A DNA stretch of 64,000 nt from assembly GCA_910587095.1 (NCBI GenBank), contig CAJUMJ010000019.1, positions 160,276 through 224,275 of the forward strand, in the 5' to 3' direction. Within the stretch, counting starts at the first letter, position 1; every line of letters starts with the position of its first letter. Position numbers and translations under genes: made by a program. This document shows positions 49,437 through 59,359 of this stretch, piece by piece. Under the pieces are notes generated by a model that was not told the DNA's origin, made no database searches, and saw only the letters and a program-made list of their open reading frames with translations. This DNA is from an uncultured Lachnospiraceae bacterium. GTDB lineage: Bacteria; Bacillota; Clostridia; Lachnospirales; Lachnospiraceae.

Positions 49437-50801
49437 GTGACGCAGATCAATGTACGAGAGGTGGTTCTGGATATACTGTTGGAGCTGTCCGGACAAAATG
49501 AATACAGCAATATCCTGATTGCGGGAGTTTTGGATAAATATGACTATCTCGACGGGAAACAGAAAGCTTTCATCAAGCGTGTGAGCGAGGGAACCGTAGA
49601 GCGGAGAATCCAGTTGGATTATGTGCTTGACCAATATTCAAAAACACCCGTTACGAAAATGAAGCCCCTGATCAGGGAGCTTTTGCGCATGAGTGTCTAC
49701 CAGCTTTTGTTTATGGAGCATATACCCGAGTCGGCAGTGTGCAACGAGGCGGTGAAGCTTGCAAAAAAACGCGGGTTTCATGCGCTGCAGGGCTTCGTGA
49801 ACGGGGTGCTCAGAAATATTGCCAGAGGACGGGGAACGATTGTTTGGCCGGACGGAAAAAAAGATTTTGCGCAAAGACTTTCCGTGATGTACTCTATGCC
49901 GCTTTGGCTTGTGGCTCATTTTACGAAAAGCTACGGTGAGGAGACATGTGAAAAAATTCTCCGGGCTTTTTTGGAGAGAGGGACGGTGAGTGTCCGACTG
50001 GACGAGAGGCTTTCTTCGCAGGAGAGAGAAATGCTTCTTGCCTCCTGGAAGGCGTCGGGCGTTCAGGCACAGAAGGATCCGTATCTTTCCTACGCTGTTT
50101 CGCTTAGGGGAGCCGAGGGCATACGTAGTCTGGCAGGATATCGGGAAGGGAAGTTTGCGGTGCAGGATGTCAGTTCCATGCTTGTCGTGGAAGCGGCGGA
50201 CATTCGCCCCGGAGATACCGTGCTGGACGTCTGTGCGGCGCCCGGCGGCAAGGCCCTCCATGCGGCGTTGAAGCTTAACGACACTGGCGAAGTCATCGCC
50301 TGTGACGTGAGCCGGCATAAAACGGAAAAGATCGAGGAGAACCGTGCCCGTCTCGGGATGGAGAATGTCTCTGTCCGTGTGCGGGATGCACGGGAGAGGG
50401 ACGCTTCTTACGTGGGAAAGGCCGACGTTCTTCTGGCGGATGTGCCCTGCTCGGGGCTTGGCGTGATCGGTCACAAGCAGGATATCAAATACCGGGTGAC
50501 AGAGCAATCTCTGGAAGAAATTAAAGTGTTACAGAAAGAAATAATAACAAATGTTATAGACTATATAAAGCCCGGCGGTATTCTGATGTACAGCACTTGT
50601 ACCATGAATCCGGGAGAGAACGAAGAGACGGTGGAGTGGAGCTGCGAAACGTTCGGTTTAGAGCCGGTCAGCATGGCAAAAAATCTGCCGGAAGTTTTTT
50701 CTGAGGAGGCAAAGAATGGAATGCTTCAGCTTTTGCCGGGGATACATGGAACCGATGGTTTCTTTATGGCGAAACTCCGAAAGACAGGGAAAAAGGCATA
50801 G
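49437..50801 (+). CDS. rsmB: 16S rRNA (cytosine-967 C5) methyltransferase
   Basis: A 454-residue rRNA methyltransferase. The N-terminal NusB-like RNA-binding domain (about 1-140) is followed by the SAM-binding core: LDVCAAPGGKALHAA, DVSRHKTEKI and the two catalytic cysteines in ADVPCSGLGV and YSTCTMNPGENE. GTG at 49437 has GGCAGGAGA 7 nt upstream and lies 30 nt after the repeat element. It begins the rsmB-rlmN-stp-prkC-rsgA run. Confidence 0.95.
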   Translation: MTQINVREVVLDILLELSGQNEYSNILIAGVLDKYDYLDGKQKAFIKRVSEGTVERRIQLDYVLDQYSKTPVTKMKPLIRELLRMSVYQLLFMEHIPESAVCNEAVKLAKKRGFHALQGFVNGVLRNIARGRGTIVWPDGKKDFAQRLSVMYSMPLWLVAHFTKSYGEETCEKILRAFLERGTVSVRLDERLSSQEREMLLASWKASGVQAQKDPYLSYAVSLRGAEGIRSLAGYREGKFAVQDVSSMLVVEAADIRPGDTVLDVCAAPGGKALHAALKLNDTGEVIACDVSRHKTEKIEENRARLGMENVSVRVRDARERDASYVGKADVLLADVPCSGLGVIGHKQDIKYRVTEQSLEEIKVLQKEIITNVIDYIKPGGILMYSTCTMNPGENEETVEWSCETFGLEPVSMAKNLPEVFSEEAKNGMLQLLPGIHGTDGFFMAKLRKTGKKA

Positions 50802-50831
50802 GAGAGCAAGATACAGAGGAAACGGATCGAT

Positions 50832-51881
50832 ATGGAGAAGAAAGATATAAAATCCCTCACGCTGGAGGAGCTGAAAGCGGAGATGGCGGCGCTGGGTGAA
50901 AAGCCTTTCCGTGCGGCGCAGCTTTATGAATGGATGCACAGGAAGCTTTCGCGCGGATTCGGGGAAATGAGCAATATTCCGATGGCTATGAAAGAAAAAT
51001 GTGGGAAAAACTATAGTTACACGGCGCTTCGGACGGTGAGGGTGCAGGAATCCGGGCTGGACGGCACGAGAAAGTATCTGTTTGCCCTTGCTGACGGTAA
51101 TGTGGTGGAGAGCGTTTGGATGCGTTACAAGCACGGCAACTCCGTCTGTATTTCTTCACAGGTTGGGTGCCGGATGGGGTGCCGCTTCTGTGCTTCCACG
51201 TTGGATGGCCTTTTGAGGAACCTTTCGCCTTCGGAGATGTTAGATCAGGTTTATGCCATTACCCTGGAAACGGGGGAGCGTGTCTCCAATGTGGTGGTGA
51301 TGGGAAGCGGGGAGCCGCTTGACAATTATGAGAATCTTCTGCGCTTTATCATGTTGCTCACGGATGAGAACGGGTTAAATATAAGCCAGCGGAACGTGAC
51401 GGTTTCCACCTGCGGTATTGTGCCGAATATGCGCAGGCTGGCGGAGGAAAAGCTGCAGATTACGCTGGCCCTCTCCCTTCACGCCACGACAGACGAAAAG
51501 AGACGGGAGCTGATGCCGATCGCCAATACGTACTCCATGGAGGAGCTGCTTTCCTGCTGCGCCTACTATTTTGAGCAGACCGGGAGGCGGATCACTTTTG
51601 AGTACAGCCTTGTGCGTGGCGTGAACGATACCAGGGAGGATGCAAAGATGCTGGCGGACAGACTGCACGGCTTAAACTGTCATGTAAATCTGATACCGGT
51701 CAATCCCGTAAAGGAGAGATCTTATGTGCAGTCCGGGAAAAAGGCGGTTGAGGATTTTGCCGCGCTTCTGACAAAGAGAGGGGTCAAGGCAACCATCCGC
51801 CGGGAGCTTGGCAGAGATATCGACGGAGCCTGCGGACAACTGAGGAGACGCTTTATAGAAGAGACGACGGAAGGCCAATGA
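50832..51881 (+). CDS. rlmN: 23S rRNA/tRNA (adenine C2) methyltransferase, radical SAM
   Basis: A 349-residue enzyme that methylates A2503 of 23S rRNA. The cluster motif CRMGCRFCAS (C-x3-C-x2-C), VVVMGSGEPLDNYEN, the catalytic cysteine regions near SQVGC and the C-terminal cysteine (GACGQL) fit RlmN rather than Cfr. Follows rsmB by 30 nt with AGAGGAAACGG upstream. Confidence 0.95.
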   Translation: MEKKDIKSLTLEELKAEMAALGEKPFRAAQLYEWMHRKLSRGFGEMSNIPMAMKEKCGKNYSYTALRTVRVQESGLDGTRKYLFALADGNVVESVWMRYKHGNSVCISSQVGCRMGCRFCASTLDGLLRNLSPSEMLDQVYAITLETGERVSNVVVMGSGEPLDNYENLLRFIMLLTDENGLNISQRNVTVSTCGIVPNMRRLAEEKLQITLALSLHATTDEKRRELMPIANTYSMEELLSCCAYYFEQTGRRITFEYSLVRGVNDTREDAKMLADRLHGLNCHVNLIPVNPVKERSYVQSGKKAVEDFAALLTKRGVKATIRRELGRDIDGACGQLRRRFIEETTEGQ

Positions 51882-51965
51882 GCGGATGCTTAATAGACTT
51901 GCTCTTTTGCGGGTAATATGCTAACATTGATAATTGGTAAAATATACAAAACGGAGGGAAAAGTC

Positions 51966-52748
51966 GTGCTCAAGTCTTATGCGCTGACAGATATCGGGCG
52001 AAGAAGACAAGTAAATCAGGATCACATATACGCTTCTGAGTCGCCTGTTGGAAATCTGCCAAACCTCTTTATTGTGGCGGACGGTATGGGCGGCCATAAG
52101 GCAGGAGACTATGCTTCCGACCTGGCGGTTGAAATTGTAGTGGGCGAGGTGGAAGCTTCTCTCGAGAGAAATGCCGTGAAGATACTTAATCACGCGATCA
52201 CCAGGGCCAACGGGGCGCTCAGGGAGCGGGCGAGAAAAAACTTTTCTCTGAACGGTATGGGAACTACGCTGGTGGCTGCTACTTGTATCGGCGGCTTTCT
52301 GGAAGTGGCAAACGTGGGGGACAGCAGGCTCTATGTGATCGGGGAAGAGGCTGTGCAGATTACGGAGGACCACTCTCTGGTGGAGGAGATGGTCAGGATG
52401 GGGGGGCTTGGCCGTGAGGAGGCCAGAAACCACCCGGATAAGAACATTATCACCCGGGCGCTCGGCGCGAGGGATGAGGTGGAGGCGGATTTTTTCAATC
52501 TGCCATTACAGACAGGAGATATGGTTTTACTTTGTTCGGATGGTTTGACTAACATGGTGGATGACGAGACGATATGCCGCATTTTAAAAAACGGCAGAAG
52601 CCTCAAGGACAGGGTAGAAGAACTGGTAGAAACGGCCAATCAAAACGGTGGCAGGGACAATATATCGGTGATCGTTATCGAACCGTTAGCAGACGAGGAT
52701 GCGTACGTAGGTTGCGAAACGCTCCGGGATGAGGTAGAGCATGATTAA
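51966..52748 (+). CDS. PP2C-family Ser/Thr protein phosphatase
   Basis: A 260-residue metal-dependent phosphatase (PrpC/Stp type) that reverses the action of the PASTA kinase encoded next. Motifs: RRRQVNQDH, VADGMGGHKAGDYAS, GTTLVAA, VGDSRLY, LCSDGLTNMV and GGRDNISVIV, covering the metal-binding aspartates. I chose GTG 51966, with GGAGGG 9 nt upstream and the family N-terminus LKSYALTDIGRRR; the earlier in-frame ATG at 51918 lacks a site. It overlaps the kinase gene by 8 nt. Confidence 0.94.
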   Translation: MLKSYALTDIGRRRQVNQDHIYASESPVGNLPNLFIVADGMGGHKAGDYASDLAVEIVVGEVEASLERNAVKILNHAITRANGALRERARKNFSLNGMGTTLVAATCIGGFLEVANVGDSRLYVIGEEAVQITEDHSLVEEMVRMGGLGREEARNHPDKNIITRALGARDEVEADFFNLPLQTGDMVLLCSDGLTNMVDDETICRILKNGRSLKDRVEELVETANQNGGRDNISVIVIEPLADEDAYVGCETLRDEVEHD

Positions 52749-54855
52749 AATAGGAATGATGATAGTGGAGCGGTATGAGATTTTGGAAAAGATCGGTACC
52801 GGCGGCATGTCAGATGTGTATAAAGCGAAGGATCATAAGCTGAACCGCTTTGTGGCGGTCAAGGTTTTAAAGCAGGAATTCAGCGAGAATGCTAATTTTG
52901 TCTCGAAATTCCGGATCGAAGCGCAGGCGGCGGCAGGGCTGATGCATCCCAATATCGTTAACGTCTATGATGTGGGCGAGGAGGGAGAAAATCATTATAT
53001 CGTCATGGAGCTTGTGGAGGGGATCACCCTCAAGAAGTACATTGAAAAGAAAGCGAGACTTTCCGTCAAGGAGGCTATCAGTATCGCCATTCAGGTGTCC
53101 ATGGGGATTGAGGCGGCTCATAACAATCATATCATTCACAGGGATATCAAACCGCAGAACATCATTATATCAAAAGAAGGAAAGGTGAAGGTGACAGACT
53201 TCGGTATTGCCAAGGCTGCTACCAGCAATACCATTACTTCCAACGTTATGGGCTCCGTACACTATACATCCCCGGAGCAGGCGCGAGGCGGCTACAGTGA
53301 CGAGAAGAGCGATATATATTCCCTTGGCATTACCATGTTCGAGATGCTCACAGGCAGGGTGCCATTTAACGGGGAGACGACGGTAGCCATTGCGATCAAA
53401 CATATTCAGGAAGAATTTCCCTCTCCCAGAGATTACGTGCCGGAGATTCCGATCAGCGTGGAGCAGATCGTATTTAAATGCTGCCAGAAGAGTCCTGACA
53501 GAAGATACCAGTCGATGTCGGAGCTGATTGTGGATTTGAAGCAGTCGCTGATCAACCCGGACGAGGATTTTGTCAAGGTGACGGATCCCGACGAGGAGGC
53601 TTCCACCCGTATGATTACGGACAAGGACATGGTGCAGATCAAACGCCAGTCGGAGAACCGGGATTCGATGGATGAAGCGATGCGCTTAAAGAAGGATGTC
53701 AGAGACAGGGAGCACGGTCACGTCTATGAGGAGGATGAAGACGAGGACTGGGATGACGACGAGGAGGATTACGATCCAAAGATGGAGAAAATCACCACGA
53801 TATTGGCGGTGGTGGCGGCTCTTCTGATCGGCTGTATCCTCATCTTTTTGGTGGGCAGAACCATGGGTGTGTTTTCGCTCGGCGCAGAGAAAGAGGAGGA
53901 TGCGACAGGACAGGAGCAGGAGACGGAGCAGGTGGAAATGATCCGTGTGGTCGGCATGCATGTGGACGAGGCGAAACGTAAGTTGCTTGAGCTTGAGCTG
54001 TCACCGGAGATCAAATATGAAGTGAGCACTACTTACGATGCGGGAACCGTACTCAGAGCGAGTGTGCAGGATGGTTTGATGATAGATAAGGGGACGAATA
54101 TCGTTCTCACGGTGGCGGAGGCCGCGGAGGGTGTGGAGGTTCCCGACACGACGGGAAAATCACAGACGGAGGCGACGTCCCTTCTGGAGAAGGAGGGATT
54201 TGTGGTAAATGCGGTGGAGAGTCATGACGCGACTGTGGAGAAAGGCATTGTGATTTCCCAGTCTCCGGAGGCGGGAACCACGGCCTCCAACGGATCCAGC
54301 ATCACGATACGCGTCAGCCTGGGAGCCGAGGACAATAAGGTCAGGGTGCCGGATGTGGTTGGCATGACGGAGATGGACGCTACGGCTACCTTAGCGGAGA
54401 GTGGCCTTCCGGTAGGCAATGTCACGGAGACGTCCCACGAAGATCCGGCGCTTACGGACATGGTGTGTTATCAGAGCTACTCGGTCGGGTCTTACGTGGA
54501 TAAAGGAACACCTGTGGATCTGCGGATCAGTACGGGGCCGTCACAGAAGACTTATAAGTACTCCGAGGGAATTACGGCGCCGACGGAGGATACGTCCTAT
54601 CAGAGCGGCATGCAGGTGAACGTGACGCTGACGGCCCAGGACGGCACGCAGCTTTTGAATACTCAGACGACCACTTTCCCTGTGGGGGTGAATTATACGG
54701 GAATCAAGTCAGCCACAGGCACTATCCGCTTTACCTTTACGGTGCAGACGGAGCCTACCATTATTACCAATCCCGAGACAGGGGAGACGACGTCTGAGGG
54801 AGGCGGCACAGAGACAAAGACAGTGGAGAGACAGGTCAATTTCGTGGAAGAATAG
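52741..54855 (+). CDS. prkC: PASTA-domain Ser/Thr protein kinase
   Basis: A 704-residue membrane kinase that senses muropeptides or lipid II and controls growth, division or germination. The kinase domain (1-270) has GTGGMSDVYKA, VAVKVLK, the catalytic HRDIKPQN and DFGIAK. An acidic juxtamembrane stretch (about 325-345) precedes the helix (about 350-370). Outside lie three PASTA repeats (about 395-460, 461-530, 531-600) and a C-terminal Thr/Gly-rich domain of some 100 residues. Translational overlap with the phosphatase gene indicates balanced expression. Confidence 0.95.
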   Translation: MIKIGMMIVERYEILEKIGTGGMSDVYKAKDHKLNRFVAVKVLKQEFSENANFVSKFRIEAQAAAGLMHPNIVNVYDVGEEGENHYIVMELVEGITLKKYIEKKARLSVKEAISIAIQVSMGIEAAHNNHIIHRDIKPQNIIISKEGKVKVTDFGIAKAATSNTITSNVMGSVHYTSPEQARGGYSDEKSDIYSLGITMFEMLTGRVPFNGETTVAIAIKHIQEEFPSPRDYVPEIPISVEQIVFKCCQKSPDRRYQSMSELIVDLKQSLINPDEDFVKVTDPDEEASTRMITDKDMVQIKRQSENRDSMDEAMRLKKDVRDREHGHVYEEDEDEDWDDDEEDYDPKMEKITTILAVVAALLIGCILIFLVGRTMGVFSLGAEKEEDATGQEQETEQVEMIRVVGMHVDEAKRKLLELELSPEIKYEVSTTYDAGTVLRASVQDGLMIDKGTNIVLTVAEAAEGVEVPDTTGKSQTEATSLLEKEGFVVNAVESHDATVEKGIVISQSPEAGTTASNGSSITIRVSLGAEDNKVRVPDVVGMTEMDATATLAESGLPVGNVTETSHEDPALTDMVCYQSYSVGSYVDKGTPVDLRISTGPSQKTYKYSEGITAPTEDTSYQSGMQVNVTLTAQDGTQLLNTQTTTFPVGVNYTGIKSATGTIRFTFTVQTEPTIITNPETGETTSEGGGTETKTVERQVNFVEE

Positions 54856-54862
54856 TGATGGT

Positions 54863-55741
54863 ATGCGTGGAAAGATTATGAAAGGGATTGCCGGCTTCTA
54901 TTATGTCCATGTGGAGGGGAGCGGCGTCTATGAGTGCAAGGCAAAGGGAATATTCAGAAAAGAGGGAATCAAGCCTCTGGTGGGAGACGATGTGGAGCTT
55001 GATATACTGGACGAGACGGATATGATTGGAAATATCAGGAAGATTTTACCAAGAGGAAGCGAATTGATCCGTCCGGCGGTGGCAAATGTGGATCAGGCGT
55101 TGATTCTTTTTGCGATTGTGAAACCGAACCCTAATTTCAATCTGCTGGATCGCTTTTTGATTCGCATGGAAAGGCAGAAGCTCCCCACGATCATCTGCTT
55201 TAACAAAGAGGATATTGCTGCCCCGGAGGAAAAGGAGGCGCTCCGCAAAGCTTACGAGACATGCGGATATCGAGTGTTATTTATTAGCGTTTTGGAAAAT
55301 AGGGGCTTGCATCAGGTGAGAGAGCTTCTCTCGGGAAAAACCACAACGCTGGCAGGGCCGAGTGGCGTCGGCAAATCTTCCCTGATAAACAGTCTGTCTC
55401 CGGGCACGCAGATGGAGACGGGAGAGATCAGTGAAAAGATAGAGCGAGGCAGGCATACCACGAGACATTCGGAAATTATCGCATTGGGAGACGGCACTTA
55501 TATTATGGATACGCCCGGGTTTACTTCGCTTGATATCTCCGAGGCGACCAAGGAAGAGTTAGAGGGGTACTATCCGGAGTTTCGGGAGTATGCCCCTTTT
55601 TGCAAATTCCGGGGCTGCGCCCATATCAGCGAGCCCGACTGTAAAGTCAAGGAAGCTGTAAAGGAAGGCGCCGTCAGTCGTGTGCGGTATGAGAATTACA
55701 AAATCTTGTATGAGGAACTTAAGAATATCAGACGTTATTAA
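54863..55741 (+). CDS. rsgA: Ribosome small-subunit-dependent GTPase A
   Basis: A 292-residue circularly permuted GTPase (YjeQ) acting in late 30S maturation. The OB-fold N-terminus is followed by G4 FNKED, G1 GPSGVGKSSLIN and G3 DTPGFTS, and the zinc module CKFRGCAHISEPDC. It starts 8 nt after prkC; ATG 54878 is an alternative start that would remove five residues. In related genomes rpe and thiN often follow; here an acyltransferase does. Confidence 0.96.
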   Translation: MRGKIMKGIAGFYYVHVEGSGVYECKAKGIFRKEGIKPLVGDDVELDILDETDMIGNIRKILPRGSELIRPAVANVDQALILFAIVKPNPNFNLLDRFLIRMERQKLPTIICFNKEDIAAPEEKEALRKAYETCGYRVLFISVLENRGLHQVRELLSGKTTTLAGPSGVGKSSLINSLSPGTQMETGEISEKIERGRHTTRHSEIIALGDGTYIMDTPGFTSLDISEATKEELEGYYPEFREYAPFCKFRGCAHISEPDCKVKEAVKEGAVSRVRYENYKILYEELKNIRRY

Positions 55742-55801
55742 AATGAGGCGGCAGCCATATAGACGTCCGGGGATTTAGAAGTCGGCGCAGGGGTAAAGGT
55801 T

Positions 55802-56848
55802 ATGGGTACGAGTGAAGAATATCAAAAAAACGGCTTTGACTTGTTGCGTTACGCGGCCGCGTTCAGTGTTATGATGCTTCATTATTCCAGCTATACCATG
55901 ATATTGTCGAAAAATCTTCCTGAAAAAATAATGGATGTTATGAGCAGGATAAGACATACCGCCCTGTTATTTCCGGGTGTGGTGATGCTGTTTGCCATGA
56001 GCGGCTTTCTCGTGTCGGCTTCTTTTGAACGTGCAAAGACGAGGAAAGAATTTTTTTTGAAAAGGGCGTTCCGTATATATCCGGAATTGTGGATCTGCAC
56101 GATCATCAACCTGACGATAGTGTGCATTCTTGTTCCGGGACTGCTTGACCGGAGTATTTTTTTATGGATTTTGACACAGTTTTTCGGGATAGCTAACACG
56201 CCGGCCTGTCTTGAGGCATTACCGACAGGCAGTGTGAACGGTGCGCTCTGGACAGTTTTTACAGAAGTACAGTTATATATTATATTGGGTGTTATTTATC
56301 CCTTCCTGCGAAAGATGAAAAACTGGCATTGGACGCTCCTTCTCTGTGCGCTTGCAGCTTCGAATCTTGTCTGTGGGTCAGTGGCGCGGGATGCCGGCGG
56401 CATTGCGGCCAAATTAATCGAGCGGATATTTCTTCCCTATGCGCTCTGGTTTTTTATCGGCGTATTTTGTTTTCAAAGACGACAGAAAATGTTACCTGTT
56501 TTCAAGAAGGCGTTTTTACCGTTACTTTTTGCCTATTTGATCATCGAGTCCCTGGATATCCGGATTCCGGGATACTATACCAATATAGTAGCAAGCGTTA
56601 TGATTCCGTTTATGGTGGTTGGGTGCGGCTACTGTCTGCCAAGCATTCGTCTGAAACCGGATTTTTCCTATGGCATGTTTTTGTATCACTGGATTGTTCT
56701 GAATGTGATTACCCACTTTGATATCATGAATAAATTGCCGTGGTATGTCGGGTTGTTTTTGTTTATCACGGGAACAATGCTTGCGGCAGTCGTGTCATCG
56801 GCGCTGTATTTTTATTTTGCCGGCATGTGGAGGAAGCGTAGACGTTGA
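55802..56848 (+). CDS. Acyltransferase 3 family membrane protein
   Basis: A 348-residue membrane enzyme with about ten helices. The N-terminal GFDLLRYAAAFSVMMLHYS supplies the conserved Arg and His of the AT3 family, and ALWTVFTEVQLYIILGVIYP and SYGMFLYHWIVL are further family segments. Such enzymes O-acylate surface polysaccharide, peptidoglycan or lipids; no glycosyltransferase neighbours help choose. Ribosome-binding site AAAGGTT is close to the ATG. It converges on a minus-strand pair and may be an accessory insertion after rsgA. Confidence 0.88.
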   Translation: MGTSEEYQKNGFDLLRYAAAFSVMMLHYSSYTMILSKNLPEKIMDVMSRIRHTALLFPGVVMLFAMSGFLVSASFERAKTRKEFFLKRAFRIYPELWICTIINLTIVCILVPGLLDRSIFLWILTQFFGIANTPACLEALPTGSVNGALWTVFTEVQLYIILGVIYPFLRKMKNWHWTLLLCALAASNLVCGSVARDAGGIAAKLIERIFLPYALWFFIGVFCFQRRQKMLPVFKKAFLPLLFAYLIIESLDIRIPGYYTNIVASVMIPFMVVGCGYCLPSIRLKPDFSYGMFLYHWIVLNVITHFDIMNKLPWYVGLFLFITGTMLAAVVSSALYFYFAGMWRKRRR

Positions 56849-56884
56849 CGATTGCCGAAGAGATGTGTCCGGGTAGAGGATAGA

Positions 56885-56921
56885 AACGCCGGAAGCCTGT
56901 ATTTTAAGGCGTCCCGGCGTT
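56885..56921. terminator. Hairpin between convergent genes
   Basis: AACGCCGG (56885-56892) pairs with CCGGCGTT (56914-56921). No T-run on either strand. Confidence 0.5.
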
Positions 56922-56932
56922 CGCGTTGCCCG

Positions 56933-57526
56933 TCACTGTCTTCTTTTGTCGATATAGTCCGTCAGTAGTTTCACCGACCCGTCGATGCCCAGCTTACTGC
57001 TGTTTAAGGAAACATCGTAATTTCTGCAGTTTCCCCATTTGCCGACACAGAAACTGTTATGGTAACGTCTGCGGTTCATATCTTTCTCGCGAATTTTTTT
57101 GGCGGCCTGGCTTTCTGTCAGATGATACAGCCGCATAATACGTTCGATTCTTTTGTCCCGGTCGGCAAGAATAAATATAGATACCATACAGTCATACTGT
57201 TTCAGAATCGTTTCGCTGCATCGCCCGACAATCACAAAGGATTCCCCCGAATCCGCTTTCTCCCGCAGATAGTCAAATTGAAGATACAACATGTTTTCCT
57301 CCGGCGAGCTGCTGTACCCTCTTACCGTCCTTGAAGACAACGGATTTTTGTGCTTTTCGTCCAACGCCCTTAAATGATCCATCTTCACGTTTTTCTTCGC
57401 CGCGATCTCATCGAGAAGATTGTGGTCGAGCAGTTGGATTCCATAATGCTTTGCCAGCTTCTCCGCGATTTCGTGACCGCCGCTGCCGTATTCTCTTCCA
57501 ACGGAAATGATCAGTTGCTTTTCCAT
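56933..57526 (-). CDS. Cytidylate-kinase-like protein
   Basis: A 197-residue P-loop protein of the cytidylate-kinase-like family (not the housekeeping Cmk). The glycine loop SVGREYGSGGHEIAEKLA and GRCSETILKQY are family features, as are the helices with RIERIMRLYHLTESQAAKKI. Substrate unknown. ATG 57526 has GGAGGTGG 7 nt upstream; the GTG at 57535 lies within that site. It follows the transporter gene by 15 nt on the same strand, so the two are probably one transcript. Confidence 0.87.
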   Translation of the reverse strand: MEKQLIISVGREYGSGGHEIAEKLAKHYGIQLLDHNLLDEIAAKKNVKMDHLRALDEKHKNPLSSRTVRGYSSSPEENMLYLQFDYLREKADSGESFVIVGRCSETILKQYDCMVSIFILADRDKRIERIMRLYHLTESQAAKKIREKDMNRRRYHNSFCVGKWGNCRNYDVSLNSSKLGIDGSVKLLTDYIDKRRQ

Positions 57527-57541
57527 CCGTTCCACCTCCCT

Positions 57542-58897
57542 TTATAAATACCGGAAATAAATCAAAAGCATCGATAGCAGGACAACTATTATCGTCGCCG
57601 GCATCATTTTCTTGCAGTAAAGTCCCCACTTTATCACATAACCTTCCCTCGAAGCGGTTGCCACGCCGACCACATTTGCCGATGCGCCTATGGGAGTGGC
57701 GCTTCCGCCGATATCCGTTCCCATAGCCAGTGTCCAGGAAAGCATGGTCAGATCGACGCCGTATGTGGCCGACAGACTTTTGATGATCGGTATCATTGTG
57801 GTGGCAAACGGAATATTATCCACAAAGGCGCTGACAACCGCTGACAACCATATGATAATCGCAATCATGACCATGACGTTTCCACCGCTGATTTTGCCTA
57901 TAAATCCGGCCATGATTTCCAGCATTCCCGTCTGCTCCAGACCACCGATGACTACGAACAGGCCGATAAAAAACAACAGTGTCTTATAATCTACCTTTCT
58001 TAACAGCGGGAGAGCGTACTTCCAAGAGGTCAATAAAGTTGCGACTGCGACAAGGCACCCGATCGTGGAAACGGTAAGCCCTGTCTGTGCGTGGGTGACC
58101 AGCAGCAAAACCGCGGCGGCAAAGATAACGCAGCTCATGGCAAACCCCTTTTTATCGGTAATTGTGGATTCAGGGCTTGGCAGACTGCCGTAATCCACGG
58201 ACTTTGACGTGTCCGCCTTGAGTTCCTTGTGAAATATCAGATAAAAATACAAAAGTACAGCAATCAGGCAGACGCCGGCAATCACACCGGTATTCGTCAC
58301 AAAGTCTGTAAAAGAATAGCCGAGCGAGGTGCCGATAATAATATTTGGCGGATCTCCGCACATGGTAGCCGAACCGCCGAGATTTGCGCAAAAAATCTCG
58401 GATAAAATCATGGGGATCGGATTGAATTTCAAAAGCTGTGAAAGTTCAATCGTCACGGCAGCTAAGAACAGAATGACGGTAATGCTGTCTATAAACATTG
58501 CCAGTATGGTTGATAATATCATAAAAGTGATAAACAGCGGTATCACCTGATAGCGGACGAGTTTGGCGATGCGCATACAAAGCCATCTGAAAAAGCCGAC
58601 GCGCGCCATCCCTTCGACCATAACCATCATCCCGAAAATGAATAGGATCGTTTCCCAGTTGATGCCGGTACTGCTACCGGATGTCTCGCCCGACAGATAC
58701 CAGAATTCCGTCGTAAAAATGCTTCCGATATTCAGCGTCTTAAGTACCGCGGTCATGCTGTGCATTCCAAAACCAAAAACAAAAATGACCGTTAACAGCG
58801 CGCAGACAAGTGAAACAACATGTCTTTCCACAATTTCGGTCACAATAAAAACAAACATTGCAATAAAAATGATTACTGCAACAACCTGTGCCAACAT
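57542..58897 (-). CDS. SLC13/ArsB/NhaD-type ion or anion transporter
   Basis: A 451-residue permease of the ion-transporter superfamily with about 11 or 12 helices. Motifs DSITVILFLAAVTIEL, CANLGGSATMCGDPPNIIIG and SAFVDNIPFATTMIPI, with GTDIGGSATPIGASANVVG near the end, form the two inverted halves typical of ArsB, NhaD and CitM/DASS carriers. The substrate (arsenite, sodium/proton, or dicarboxylate) cannot be separated on motifs alone; no ars regulator or reductase is nearby. ATG 58897 has AAGAAGGGA upstream. Confidence 0.88.
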   Translation of the reverse strand: MLAQVVAVIIFIAMFVFIVTEIVERHVVSLVCALLTVIFVFGFGMHSMTAVLKTLNIGSIFTTEFWYLSGETSGSSTGINWETILFIFGMMVMVEGMARVGFFRWLCMRIAKLVRYQVIPLFITFMILSTILAMFIDSITVILFLAAVTIELSQLLKFNPIPMILSEIFCANLGGSATMCGDPPNIIIGTSLGYSFTDFVTNTGVIAGVCLIAVLLYFYLIFHKELKADTSKSVDYGSLPSPESTITDKKGFAMSCVIFAAAVLLLVTHAQTGLTVSTIGCLVAVATLLTSWKYALPLLRKVDYKTLLFFIGLFVVIGGLEQTGMLEIMAGFIGKISGGNVMVMIAIIIWLSAVVSAFVDNIPFATTMIPIIKSLSATYGVDLTMLSWTLAMGTDIGGSATPIGASANVVGVATASREGYVIKWGLYCKKMMPATIIVVLLSMLLIYFRYL

Positions 58898-58960
58898 ATA
58901 TTTCCCTTCTTTCTAAAACCGTTATTAAGTTATGAATATCTCCTTTCCGTGGATACAGTT

Positions 58961-59359
58961 TCAGATTCGCTTTTTTCCGTCTGACCGATACACATATTCC
59001 GTGATCAGCTCAGTTTGCGTCCGGTAAAATAGATATGTTGATGTATGATGTATAAAAGATTTTCCCTGAGATATAAAACCGGATCCGGCGTACAATAAAT
59101 AGAGGGATTCATTGGTTTCCCTGTATCGCTGCTGATATTTTTCCCGCGCCTGCAGATCTATATTGTGTATGACAGGCAGGTCTGTCGGGCATATCGCGTC
59201 ACTATCTATATCGGAAGGGACGGGAGCGATGCTAGCGGTCATATGTCCGGCCAAACCGTACGCAAATAAATCCTCAGCAGGAGTATCTACATACATTCCC
59301 GCGAAGAGCAGCGATATTGCCAATAATATACCGATTATCCTGTGTGCTCTGTTGTCCAT
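58961..59359 (-). CDS. Small exported protein of unknown function
   Basis: A 132-residue protein with a signal peptide or N-terminal anchor (RIIGILLAISLLFAGMYV) and a soluble remainder rich in Tyr, Thr and Ser (YQQRYRETNESLYLLYAG, GKSFIHHTSTYLFYRTQTEL). No motif recognised. The ATG at 59359 has only AAGAGG directly adjacent, which is unusual, but a perfect -10 element lies 60 bp upstream on the same strand. It is 63 nt upstream of the transporter gene, so it may be the first gene of that transcript. Confidence 0.55.
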   Translation of the reverse strand: MDNRAHRIIGILLAISLLFAGMYVDTPAEDLFAYGLAGHMTASIAPVPSDIDSDAICPTDLPVIHNIDLQAREKYQQRYRETNESLYLLYAGSGFISQGKSFIHHTSTYLFYRTQTELITEYVYRSDGKKRI

